From the NCBI RefSeq assembly GCF_000615945.1, contig NZ_BAMO01000001.1, positions 152,566 through 216,565 on the forward strand: DNA of 64,000 nucleotides, in the 5' to 3' direction. Both the position numbers and the translations under genes were made by a program. A model generated the notes under the pieces. The model was not told where the DNA came from and made no database searches. It saw only the letters and a list, made by a program, of their open reading frames with translations. Within the stretch, counting starts at the first letter, position 1. Each line of letters starts with the position of its first letter. Positions 56,633-64,000 of the stretch are shown piece by piece. This DNA comes from Caldalkalibacillus mannanilyticus JCM 10596. Its GTDB lineage: Bacteria > Bacillota > Bacilli > Caldalkalibacillales > JCM-10596.

Positions 56633-58189
56633 TTGTTAAAAAGAATTGGAATCATGATGCTTGTATTATTGTTAAGCTTGACAGTGATTGTCACACCAAG
56701 CTCAGCAGGTGCTTTAAAGCCTAGAGAATCGGCAGCTCCTCCTGGAACATGGTTTGCGGGAGATGAACCAAGTAATGGATCTACAGATAAACCTGTTCTA
56801 TTGTTTGTGCATGGCTTAAATGGTGCTTCTACTACATGGTACGAGAATAACAACATGTATCAGACAGCTTTAAATAATGGTTATCATACTGCCTTTATTG
56901 AGCTATATGGAACCAAAAACATGTGGGATAATGGGAATCTATTAGCTCAGAAGCTACCAGAAATTTCAAACCATTTTGGAAAGCGTATTGTAATCGTGGC
57001 GCATAGTAAAGGGGGGCTTGACTCTCAAGCGGCACTAACTCATTACAATGCACACCAATATGTAAGCAATGTTATTACACTTGGCAGCCCTCATCATGGC
57101 TCGCAGCTGGCAGATCTTGCCTATAGTAGTTGGGCTGGCTGGCTTGGTTCAATCTTAGGTCAAAAAAATGATGCTACATATTCCTTACAGACAAGCTATA
57201 TGCGTCATTTCCGTTCCATTACAGATGGACATAGCAATATCAATCGAAATACTTACTATACACTAGGTGGAACCAAAAGAGATAGCTTTGGTACTGGTTT
57301 ATACTTTGGTCACCTGTATCTATCTCAATTTGGTAGCAATGATGGTGCCGTTACCCTAACAAGTAGCCAATTACCTACAGGGCGTACGATCCGCAATGAT
57401 TCTTGGACGCATAATACAATTAAAACAGGAAATATTTTTCAGTGGTTTAGACCGTACTTAACGATCAATCGTTCCTCTACTAATGAGTTTGTTGAAAGCG
57501 ATTTCAATTTATCTGCTTCTATTTCATTACCGAAAGAAGAGAATGTAGAGGATAGCATGGGTGAATTTTTACTTCGAGGTGGATTGTTTGACGGAGAGGT
57601 AAAAGAAAGCTTTATGGTAGAGAAGGAAGCAAGCAACATCATGATCGATTGGATTTCTGCTGCACCAGTTGATAGTCTGGAATTAATAGGACCCAATAAT
57701 AAGGTGCACAAAGTAGAAGTAAATAGCTATCAGGATGATTTTATGTTTGATGGCGCATGGCATAATGTGATGACTGTTAAAAATCCAAAGCACGGAGAAT
57801 GGACCATCAAGTCTTCTTCCGCTAAAGAAAACGCTTATCTTCTTACTGTTCAATTCGATTCTAAATTAAACAAGAAGATCAAAGTAAAAGAAAACAAAAA
57901 GAATCAACACTGGAGCCTTGATCTAGAGGAACCAAGTGTGCAAAAAAACAAGATGAAAATGAGTTATTCAGTTGATTTTATCGCTGATCCATCCGTTTCA
58001 GGCAAGAAAAAAGAAGTGAATATTAAAACAGTAGAGCAACAGGGATCTACGTCCATCCAGCTACCTGAAAAGCTAGAGGAAGGCGTATACAATATTACAA
58101 TTGATGTAAGCAGTGAGGAAGCATCGAATGAGTTCCAAAGAACGATCATTAAGAGTATTTATGTAGATAAGAATGGTAACGTGTATTAA
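56633..58189 (+). CDS. Secreted alpha/beta-hydrolase, lipase/esterase-like
   Basis: 518 residues from TTG 56633, which has AAAGGGTGATG upstream. A signal peptide (basic start, LVLLLSLTVIV, SSAGA near 28) directs export. The catalytic domain (about 50-280) has the oxyanion region FVHGLNGASTTW, nucleophile motif IVAHSKGGLDSQ (Ser near 124), an acid candidate in FGSNDGAV and His in SWTHNTI. The C-terminal 230 residues are beta-rich and probably add substrate contacts or anchoring. Substrate (lipid or ester) unknown. Intact. A terminator follows at 58208. Confidence 0.82.
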   Translation: MLKRIGIMMLVLLLSLTVIVTPSSAGALKPRESAAPPGTWFAGDEPSNGSTDKPVLLFVHGLNGASTTWYENNNMYQTALNNGYHTAFIELYGTKNMWDNGNLLAQKLPEISNHFGKRIVIVAHSKGGLDSQAALTHYNAHQYVSNVITLGSPHHGSQLADLAYSSWAGWLGSILGQKNDATYSLQTSYMRHFRSITDGHSNINRNTYYTLGGTKRDSFGTGLYFGHLYLSQFGSNDGAVTLTSSQLPTGRTIRNDSWTHNTIKTGNIFQWFRPYLTINRSSTNEFVESDFNLSASISLPKEENVEDSMGEFLLRGGLFDGEVKESFMVEKEASNIMIDWISAAPVDSLELIGPNNKVHKVEVNSYQDDFMFDGAWHNVMTVKNPKHGEWTIKSSSAKENAYLLTVQFDSKLNKKIKVKENKKNQHWSLDLEEPSVQKNKMKMSYSVDFIADPSVSGKKKEVNIKTVEQQGSTSIQLPEKLEEGVYNITIDVSSEEASNEFQRTIIKSIYVDKNGNVY

Positions 58190-58207
58190 GAACGAGTATC
58201 ATTTAAA

Positions 58208-58238
58208 AGAGCTGGGGTCACCTCAAAACCCCAGCTCT
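58208..58238 (+). terminator. Terminator of the hydrolase gene
   Basis: A ten-base stem AGAGCTGGGG/CCCCAGCTCT followed by CTTTATTTG. Confidence 0.7.
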
Positions 58239-58283
58239 CTTTATTTGTTTGAGCTAAATAGCTACTTCTAGCTCACACGATAT

Positions 58284-59759
58284 TTAGAATGTTTGCCTAA
58301 TCTTTTCCGCTCTATCTGTAATCTCTCCCACCACAAGGGATAATTGTTCATTATCACTTGTCAGAGTATCAATTGTTGCACTCATCTCTTCTAGACTGGC
58401 TGTTGATTGTTCGATAATAGCAGCTAACTCACTGGATGAGAACTCTACTCCATTAGCTAAGCCCTTCACTTCATTAGCTAGTATTGTGAAGGATTTTAAA
58501 CTTTCATCTAGCTCAAGCAAGGTCGTTGAAATCTGACCAAAATAGTTTTTAACCTTTTCAGATGAATTCACGCTTTTGGAGATATTTTGACTACTAAGAG
58601 CCATCATTTCAACCGCTTCTTTGTTGCTTGCATTTAGTTCAATCAAGTTCTGAGTAATTTTTCCGGTTGTTTGCCCTGTTGTATCTGCCAATTTGCGAAT
58701 CTCTTCAGCAACAACGGCAAAACCTTTTCCGGCATCCCCTGCTCTAGCCGCCTCGATCGATGCATTTAAAGCCAAGAGATTGGTTTGTTCCGTAATATCC
58801 TTTATCGTATCAGCAAATGTATTCGTTTCGGTAATTTTTTGAGATAACTCAGCAAACGTCTGATTTAATTTGTTAATCATAGTATCTAAAGCATGAATAT
58901 CGCCGTTTAATTCCTGAACCTGTTCTTGTCCTTCTTGAGTCGCCTCTATGGCTTGATCTGAGCCTTGTTTTAGCTCACTTGACTGGTGATATAATGCTTC
59001 CATACTACTTCTAGTCCCCATCGAATTTTGTGTAATCTCAGAAATTTGTTCTGCCTGAGATTGACTTCCTTTCGATATTTCATTAATCGCATTAGCCATT
59101 TCTTTTTGTGATCTTAAATTCGTCTGTAACTGTTGATTCACGCTTACAATTTTATCAGTGATAGCAGCTACATTCGTTTCAAGCTCTTTCTTCTGCATCT
59201 CTTTTCGCTTTGCTTCCTCCTCCGAGAGAGTTAAATATTCTTGGAGTTTAAGATTTTGCTTATGATTTAAAGAAATAACCACAAAAAACAGCATTCCTAT
59301 TAATAAATACGTTAAAAGGGCAGAACCCAATACATTGCTAAGAATTTCTTTCTGTGTTGTGGCAAAGCTATTATTCAATATGATTCCAATCAAACCATAA
59401 ATATATCCATACAGGAATACGTTACGATTAAGATGAACAGCTGCTAAAACAACAAGGAAAAAAAAGATTAATAATAGTTGAATTGTGCTTCCAAAAAGTA
59501 ACATCGCCAATATACCTGCGGAATAAACGACCGTTAAATGAGCATAGGGGAAAAGAAAGGGTTTCTTAATCCACTGCTGAAATAGGAAATAGAGAAGAGT
59601 TAAGATAATAATTTCAGAAGCATAAACAGCCGTCTTATTAAGCTCTCCTTGCGCAATCGATAGCCCCACAGCAGCTAATAACGATATGTTCATTGTAATA
59701 AGCATCAGTGTGTTTTTCTTTAATGTGTCCTCATATTGCATTTTCTCCACGGCATTCAC
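58284..59759 (-). CDS. Methyl-accepting chemotaxis protein with integral-membrane sensor
   Basis: 491 residues. The start is GTG 59759 with AGGGGGAAAACAAA upstream. The first 180 residues form about six TM helices with hardly any extracellular loop, so the sensor itself is membrane-embedded. No HAMP is evident; a coiled coil leads to the signalling domain with [19 protein letters not shown] and [19 protein letters not shown]. Such receptors could sense membrane state, small hydrophobic ligands or a cytoplasmic cue. Fourth chemoreceptor gene of the window. Confidence 0.88.
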   Translation of the reverse strand: MNAVEKMQYEDTLKKNTLMLITMNISLLAAVGLSIAQGELNKTAVYASEIIILTLLYFLFQQWIKKPFLFPYAHLTVVYSAGILAMLLFGSTIQLLLIFFFLVVLAAVHLNRNVFLYGYIYGLIGIILNNSFATTQKEILSNVLGSALLTYLLIGMLFFVVISLNHKQNLKLQEYLTLSEEEAKRKEMQKKELETNVAAITDKIVSVNQQLQTNLRSQKEMANAINEISKGSQSQAEQISEITQNSMGTRSSMEALYHQSSELKQGSDQAIEATQEGQEQVQELNGDIHALDTMINKLNQTFAELSQKITETNTFADTIKDITEQTNLLALNASIEAARAGDAGKGFAVVAEEIRKLADTTGQTTGKITQNLIELNASNKEAVEMMALSSQNISKSVNSSEKVKNYFGQISTTLLELDESLKSFTILANEVKGLANGVEFSSSELAAIIEQSTASLEEMSATIDTLTSDNEQLSLVVGEITDRAEKIRQTF

Positions 59760-59987
59760 TTTGTTTTCCCCCTAGTTGAATAGCATAATTATTAAAAAAG
59801 GCTTCACTCTTATATTTCGACATATTTCGATTTTTGTTTAAGTGTTTTTCTTTCATTACAAGCTTAAAATAGGTACTTTCACAGAACTGGTAAAGAGGTA
59901 TAAAAAAATTCTCTCTAACACCTTCCCGTGTTATAATCGAACTCATATACATAAATAATCAACATGTGAAAAGGAGAGAAAGCCTAC

Positions 59988-61058
59988 GTGAGGAAGAAGA
60001 GAACGTTAGGAGTTATTTATGGCGGGAAATCAAGTGAGCATGAGGTATCGTTACGCACGGCTTATTCCATTATGGGAGCCGTTGATTATGATAAATTCAC
60101 CATCCTTCCCCTCTTTATTCAATTGAATGGGGAGTGGGCGAAAGGAGAGTTGACTACGAAGCAACCGGAAAGTGTAGAAAGCTTGAGACTAAGAAACCAG
60201 GGGGAAGATGTTTCATTATTTCAACTAACCAAAGAGGTTGATGTTTTCTTTCCTGTGATTCATGGACCTTTTGGCGAAGATGGAACTCTTCAAGGTTTAT
60301 TAGAGATGCTGGATATTCCTTATGTTGGTTCTGGTGTATTAGGCTCATCTCTTGGGATGGATAAAGTAATGATGAAAAAAATCTTTCAGAGTGTAGCCTT
60401 GCCGCAATGTACATTCTTATCATATACAAGGAAGCAAATTATGGGTTCTCTTGCTAAAATAGTAGAAGAAATTGAAGGAGAAATTGGCTATCCAAATTTC
60501 GTGAAACCCGTTAACTTAGGATCAAGTGTAGGAATTAGTAAGGCGAAGAATCGTGAAGGGTTAGAAGAAGCTCTTCAGCTAGCTGCTAAATTTGATCGAA
60601 AAGTGATTGTTGAGCAATTTATTGAGGGTAGTGAGCTTGAGATTGGCGTTCTTGGAAATGAGGAATTAAAAACTTCTGTTGTTGGTAAAATTCTATCTGT
60701 TGGTGAATTTTACGACTATGCTGCAAAGTATAAAAACATCGGAACAGAATTAGAGATTCCTGCTAAGGTTCCTGAGCATGTTGTTTCTAAAATTGAGGAG
60801 ATGGCAAAAAAAGCATTTTTAGTGTTAGAATGCAGTGGATTGTCTCGAGTTGATTTCTTTTGGAATGAAAAGACAGATCAAGTCTATATTAATGAGATAA
60901 ATACGATGCCTGGCTTTACCCCTTTTAGCATGTACCCACTGATGTTCAAGGAAGCGGGAATCTCGTATCCTGCCTTAATTGAAGAACTTATTCAACTGGC
61001 TCAAGAAAGATATGAAGAAAAGAAACAGAATCAAATTGAGGCAGAAAGCCTAGAATAG
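59988..61058 (+). CDS. ddl: D-alanine--D-alanine ligase
   Basis: 356 residues from GTG 59988; AAAGGAGAG lies 10 bases upstream. ATP-grasp ligase that makes D-Ala-D-Ala for peptidoglycan. Motifs: VIYGGKSSEHEVSL (near 9), FPVIHGPFGEDGTLQGLLE (near 88), PYVGSGVLGSSLGMDKVMMK, NFVKPVNLGSSVGISKA and the metal ligands in FFWNEKTDQVYINEINTMPG (near 290-305). Convergent with murF, the next step in the pathway. The residue controlling D-lactate use cannot be judged safely here, so the vancomycin type is not called. Confidence 0.94.
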   Translation: MRKKRTLGVIYGGKSSEHEVSLRTAYSIMGAVDYDKFTILPLFIQLNGEWAKGELTTKQPESVESLRLRNQGEDVSLFQLTKEVDVFFPVIHGPFGEDGTLQGLLEMLDIPYVGSGVLGSSLGMDKVMMKKIFQSVALPQCTFLSYTRKQIMGSLAKIVEEIEGEIGYPNFVKPVNLGSSVGISKAKNREGLEEALQLAAKFDRKVIVEQFIEGSELEIGVLGNEELKTSVVGKILSVGEFYDYAAKYKNIGTELEIPAKVPEHVVSKIEEMAKKAFLVLECSGLSRVDFFWNEKTDQVYINEINTMPGFTPFSMYPLMFKEAGISYPALIEELIQLAQERYEEKKQNQIEAESLE

Positions 61059-61082
61059 AGTTTCTAAGAAGAAAATAAGAAG

Positions 61083-61149
61083 AAAAACCTGCTCTCTTAT
61101 CCCTAGCTTGTGATTGATGTATGCTTGGGGATAAGCGGCAGGTTTTCTT
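61083..61149. terminator. Bidirectional terminator between ddl and murF
   Basis: AAAACCTGC/GCAGGTTTT outer stem with an inner CTTATCCC/GGGGATAAG stem, and A/T tracts on both sides. Confidence 0.75.
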
Positions 61150-61163
61150 TTGCTCTAAGAAAA

Positions 61164-62527
61164 CTATTTGGTTTGTTCTTGACGAATAGAGAGGATCATT
61201 TCTTCTAGCTTCATTCCACGTGAAGCTTTAAATAGAATGGCACATTCCTCATTTAAGTACGGCTGTAGCGCTTGTATGGCATCGTGTTTGTCAGCGTAGT
61301 GTGTTCCACCGGCATGCTCAGCAATGATAGCAGCATGATCACCGACTGTTAGTACTGTCATATCTTTCCCTTGCAGATATTCACCAACTTCTCGATGAAG
61401 TCGTTCGGATTCAGCACCAAGTTCAAAAATATCTCCAAGAACGGTTATTTTCTTTCTTGTAGGGTAAATCTGCTCGAAGGTATGAATAGCTGCTTTCATG
61501 GAAGATGGACTGGCATTATAGGCATCATTAATAAGAATCACCTCGTTAGGTCCTTCGACAAGCTGAAACCTCATATCTGAAACGTGTAATGAATAGAGAG
61601 AAGCTGCGATAGCCTCTAAAGAAACCCCTAATTTGTAGGCAATATAAGCACCTGGAAGGACATTAGCCACATTATGTTGTCCATACATAGGAATAAATGC
61701 CTGAATTACTTGATTGTTTAAATGTAGCTGGAAAGAGGTTCCCTGTTCGTTCATTTGAATCTCAGAGGCATAGACATGAGCAGCTGATTGAGTGCTAAAA
61801 TAGTAGATTTCTCCTGCATAAAGCCCTGATAAGTAAGAGGATGAGTAGGATCATCTTTGTTTAATAAAATAAATTGTTCAGGGTCTGTATGAGGCAAAAT
61901 CTCTCCCTTTGCTTTGGCAATGTTGTCTCTGGAACCTAGGAACTCAATATGAGAATCACCGATATTTGTAATAATACTTATAGAAGGTTTGGCGATGTTA
62001 GCCAAAAAATCAATTTCTCCAAGCTGACTCATTCCCATTTCTAGAACCGCTGCTGTATGGTGTTTTTTAATTTGTAAGAGGGATAGGGGCAGACCTAAAT
62101 GATTATTTAGATTTCCTTCTGTCTTATAAACTTGATATTTTGCAGAAAGCAGCTGAGTAACCATATCCTTAGTGGTGGTTTTTCCATTGCTTCCGGTAAT
62201 TCCGATGATAGGGATAGTGAGTTTTTGACGGTAATAAGCTGCTAATTTTTGTAAAGCTTGCTCAGTATTCTCTACACGAATCAAAGAAATATCTTCCAAA
62301 CCCTCAAAAGAAAAATCGGTTCTGGAGATCAGCGCACAGATGGCTCCATTTTGTTTGGCTGCATGGATAAAGTGATGACCATCTACCTGGTTACCAGGCA
62401 GGGCAATAAAGAGGGCATTGGGTTCTATTTTTCTTGAATCAAAGTGAACAAAATCAATGCTTTGTTCAAACTCTCCTTGAATGAGTGTTCCATGGGTACA
62501 GTTCATAATTTCTTGTAAATCCAACAT
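61164..62527 (-). pseudogene. murF: UDP-N-acetylmuramoyl-tripeptide--D-alanyl-D-alanine ligase MurF (frameshifted)
   Basis: The gene joins the lipid II precursor tripeptide to D-Ala-D-Ala. The N-terminal frame (62527-61751) has FDSRKIEPNALFIALPG and the ATP loop GITGSNGKTTTKDM. It ends just after EKSTILALNQ. The C-terminal frame (MurF motif LINDAYNASPSSMKAA and LGDIFELG) continues one base back on the minus strand; FSTQSAAHVYASEIQ reads through the junction if one T is added to TTTT near 61799. As murF is essential and no second copy is visible, a sequencing error is likely. About 454 residues when repaired. Confidence 0.9.
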
Positions 62528-62683
62528 AGTAGCTCTCCTTTAGTGTTGGGGATCGATCTGTTATCACATTGTATGACAGATGCTATTTGTATTATACCGA
62601 GCCTCTAGAGAAGTTCACAAGTCATATAAGCAAGCTGTGCACTCATATTGTAGTAATAACATACTCTAATGGAGGTGTTAGGG

Positions 62684-62845
62684 GTGCAGGTCATTTCTTT
62701 TAGAGAGTTTATGAATGAGGGGAAAATCGAGCATAGTCTATCTGTTTCGATTAGTGACGAGCAAGATCAGATGATGTCTATAGACGAAGCGTATGATACA
62801 GTCATGGTGATTCTTATTAGCTTTTATTTAATGTATGAGTATTAG
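62684..62845 (+). CDS. Small hypothetical protein (53 aa)
   Basis: GTG 62684 follows GGAGGTG with good spacing. The 53-residue product is acidic in the middle (SISDEQDQMMSIDEAYDT) and ends in a hydrophobic stretch (VMVILISFYLMYEY), which could be a short membrane helix. No family recognised. It lies between murF (divergent) and sda. Confidence 0.45.
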   Translation: MQVISFREFMNEGKIEHSLSVSISDEQDQMMSIDEAYDTVMVILISFYLMYEY

Positions 62846-62928
62846 GATCTATCTGTACGAAGATTAATAATGAGAAGCGAAAAATTTTTTTTGATTTTTT
62901 TTAGAGTGAATGGTGCATGTAGTGAAAC

Positions 62929-63027
62929 TGTGGATAATTATATTCACAGTTTTTTTGTTGATATAAATAGAAATATGTCAATTATACACAAAATACTCAC
63001 AAGTTAACCACAGGTTTTTGTGGATAA
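62929..63027. promoter_or_regulatory. DnaA-box cluster upstream of sda
   Basis: Three perfect DnaA boxes (TTATNCACA): 62929-62937 (minus), 62982-62990 (plus, TTATACACA) and 63019-63027 (minus). Two one-mismatch copies: 62940-62948 (ATATTCACA) and 63004-63012 (TTAACCACA). In B. subtilis the sda gene is controlled through DnaA bound upstream. The boxes lie about 65-165 bases before the sda ATG. Confidence 0.78.
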
Positions 63028-63036
63028 CTAGAACGC

Positions 63037-63065
63037 TTGTTCTTAATGGTAATCTGTGGTAATAT
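63037..63065 (+). promoter_or_regulatory. SigA-type promoter of sda
   Basis: TTGTTC, 17-base spacer, TAATAT; the start would be about 20 bases before the sda ATG. It lies just downstream of the DnaA boxes. Confidence 0.5.
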
Positions 63066-63092
63066 GGTAGCATCAAAAGTTTGGGAGGTTTG

Positions 63093-63251
63093 ATGGAAAT
63101 GGAACGTTTAAGTGATCTTGAGCTTATTGAAACGTATCAAAAAGCCAAAGAATTGAAATGCTCCCCTGACTTTATCTTATTATTGCTTACGGAAATGAAG
63201 AAACGTGATATAGAAATAACTCAAGTGAAAGAAATATTGTTCAATATGTAA
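63093..63251 (+). CDS. sda: Sporulation histidine kinase inhibitor Sda
   Basis: 52 residues. RLSDLELIETYQKAKELKCS and the following DFILLLLTEMKKR match the helix-turn-helix hairpin of Sda, which binds the HisKA domain of sporulation kinases and blocks sporulation during replication stress. GGGAGG precedes the start; ATG 63093 and 63099 are both possible. It lies next to a DnaA-box cluster, as expected for the DnaA-Sda checkpoint. The soluble PAS kinase at 18539-20758 could be one of its targets, by inference. Confidence 0.85.
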   Translation: MEMERLSDLELIETYQKAKELKCSPDFILLLLTEMKKRDIEITQVKEILFNM

Positions 63252-63263
63252 CTTAAGATAAAA

Positions 63264-63292
63264 AAGCTACTCCAAATGGAGAAGCTTCTTTT
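63264..63292. terminator. Terminator between sda and the DUF378 gene
   Basis: AAGCT-CTCCA/TGGAG-AGCTT stem followed by CTTTTG. Confidence 0.6.
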
Positions 63293-63317
63293 GTTTCACA
63301 CAACGTTTAGGTAATGA

Positions 63318-63512
63318 TTAGGTCGTGGCTCTCTCCCTAAACAGAAGAGTAATAGCGTAGAGTCCTGCCAGACCGACAAGAGCGTAGACAATTCTAGAAA
63401 GCCAAGCAGCTTGCCCTCCAAATAAGGCAGCAACCACATCAAATTGAAATAGCCCAATTAACCCCCAGTTTAAGGCACCGATAATAACAAGAAGCAGTGC
63501 TATTCGATCCAT
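63318..63512 (-). CDS. DUF378 family small membrane protein
   Basis: 64 residues with two TM helices. LVIIGALNWGLIGLFQFDVV and IVYALVGLAGLYAI are the conserved pattern of DUF378. Function unknown. AGAAAGGATG precedes ATG 63512. Confidence 0.85.
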   Translation of the reverse strand: MDRIALLLVIIGALNWGLIGLFQFDVVAALFGGQAAWLSRIVYALVGLAGLYAITLLFRERATT

Positions 63513-63598
63513 ATTTGTTTCATCCTTTCTCTAAGGTGATACAATCATAATATGAACGATTAGGGGTTATTTCATTCATTTCCAGTCAGGGAAATTCA

Positions 63599-63985
63599 TT
63601 AATTTGCTGGCAACAGAGTTAAGTCACTATATTCATTCACTTTTTCTAGAAAAGCTTGAGAAAGTGGAAGGATGATTTCTGTTTCTGTTCGCAAATAACG
63701 ACCATTTCGATTTAAGACAAACATTTCCGTTGTCGCTATTTTATATAGTTGCTGAGCAAAAGAACTACGAACTTGCAGTTCATCTGCAATTTGAATCGTT
63801 GTTTGTGTTTTATTAAGCTCAAGTGGGATTATGGATACGATATTCTCAAACAAAATATGGTAGGTATGATGAGGCTTTTGAAAATAGACCTCTTTCGTTG
63901 TCACTGAAACTCCTAGACTGTGTTTTTTTTGAGATAGAACCAGTTCACCATAAAGCTGTTTCACACGAATAAAATCTTGGTTCAT
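63599..63985 (-). CDS. Hypothetical protein (128 aa)
   Basis: I chose ATG 63985, nine bases after AAGGAG; TTG 63991 is too close to that site. The product is soluble and beta-rich in pattern (LVLSQKKHSLGVSVTTKEVY, then a helical C-terminus) with no Cys. No family recognised. It lies on the same strand as and upstream of the DUF378 gene, 86 bases apart. Confidence 0.5.
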   Translation of the reverse strand: MNQDFIRVKQLYGELVLSQKKHSLGVSVTTKEVYFQKPHHTYHILFENIVSIIPLELNKTQTTIQIADELQVRSSFAQQLYKIATTEMFVLNRNGRYLRTETEIILPLSQAFLEKVNEYSDLTLLPAN

Positions 63986-64000
63986 ATCCAAAAACTCCTT

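Noticed and set aside
61164..61754. Separate small ligase gene starting with ATG inside ATGA
   Set aside because: The overlapping ATGA is accidental; the frame is the MurF C-terminal domain and lacks an RBS of its own.

Overview
The window looks like a chromosomal segment of a low-GC, spore-forming member of the Bacillales (Bacillus/Brevibacillus/Paenibacillaceae-like; I cannot name the genus). The grounds are strong AGGAGG-type ribosome binding sites, a GerA-type germinant receptor operon, GerP-, YjcZ-, YteA- and Sda-like sporulation genes, the acetylase branch of lysine/DAP synthesis, ykoEDC-tenA thiamine salvage, and SigK-, SigL-, Fur- and Fnr/Rex-like sites. No rRNA, tRNA, prophage or CRISPR array was seen.

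Layout. 0-2 kb: 5' part of nirB (minus strand) behind a promoter with two TGTGA-N6-TCACA boxes. 2-4.3 kb: small ORFs and a DUF2339 membrane protein. 4.4-8.7 kb: germinant receptor operon (small two-TM protein, GerB, GerA, GerC). 8.7-14.4 kb: rocA with a -24/-12 promoter, a mutT-like gene, a BMP-family lipoprotein paired with a chemoreceptor, and a TetR regulator. 14.6-21 kb: membrane proteins, a Fur-box flavodoxin, a RecB/Cas4-like protein, YteA and a four-PAS sensor kinase. 21-30.4 kb: PAP2 phosphatase, enolase-superfamily enzyme, chemoreceptor, LysM/copper-amine-oxidase-like protein, cold-shock protein, bluB, purU. 30.4-37.4 kb: prfC, O-antigen-ligase-like protein, serC and a scatter of mother-cell spore genes behind SigK-type promoters. 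37.5-44.8 kb: sugar ABC transporter without its own ATPase plus a YesM/YesN-type two-component system. 44.9-50.4 kb: chemoreceptor, then dapH-dapL-patA. 50.4-52.4 kb: an IS605-like element with divergent tnpB and tnpA. 52.5-56.5 kb: TPP riboswitch, ykoE-ykoD-ykoC-tenA. 56.6-64 kb: secreted lipase-like hydrolase, chemoreceptor, ddl and murF (convergent), and sda behind a DnaA-box cluster.

Sequence quality. Eleven genes are split by a frame change with homology-like sequence continuing in another frame: nine behave as single-base deletions and two as +1 events. They include the essential gene murF and all three ykoEDC genes. The simplest reading is residual indel error in the assembly, so these genes are listed as broken in this sequence but possibly intact in the organism.

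Most notable: the Zn-finger-less TnpB/TnpA element with matching hairpin ends; SigK-type promoters linking gerP-like, hsp20-like and yjcZ genes, including an overlapping divergent pair and one that may drive a small RNA; the DnaA-box cluster in front of sda; and a tandem 17-bp repeat in front of the YesMN-linked sugar transporter.
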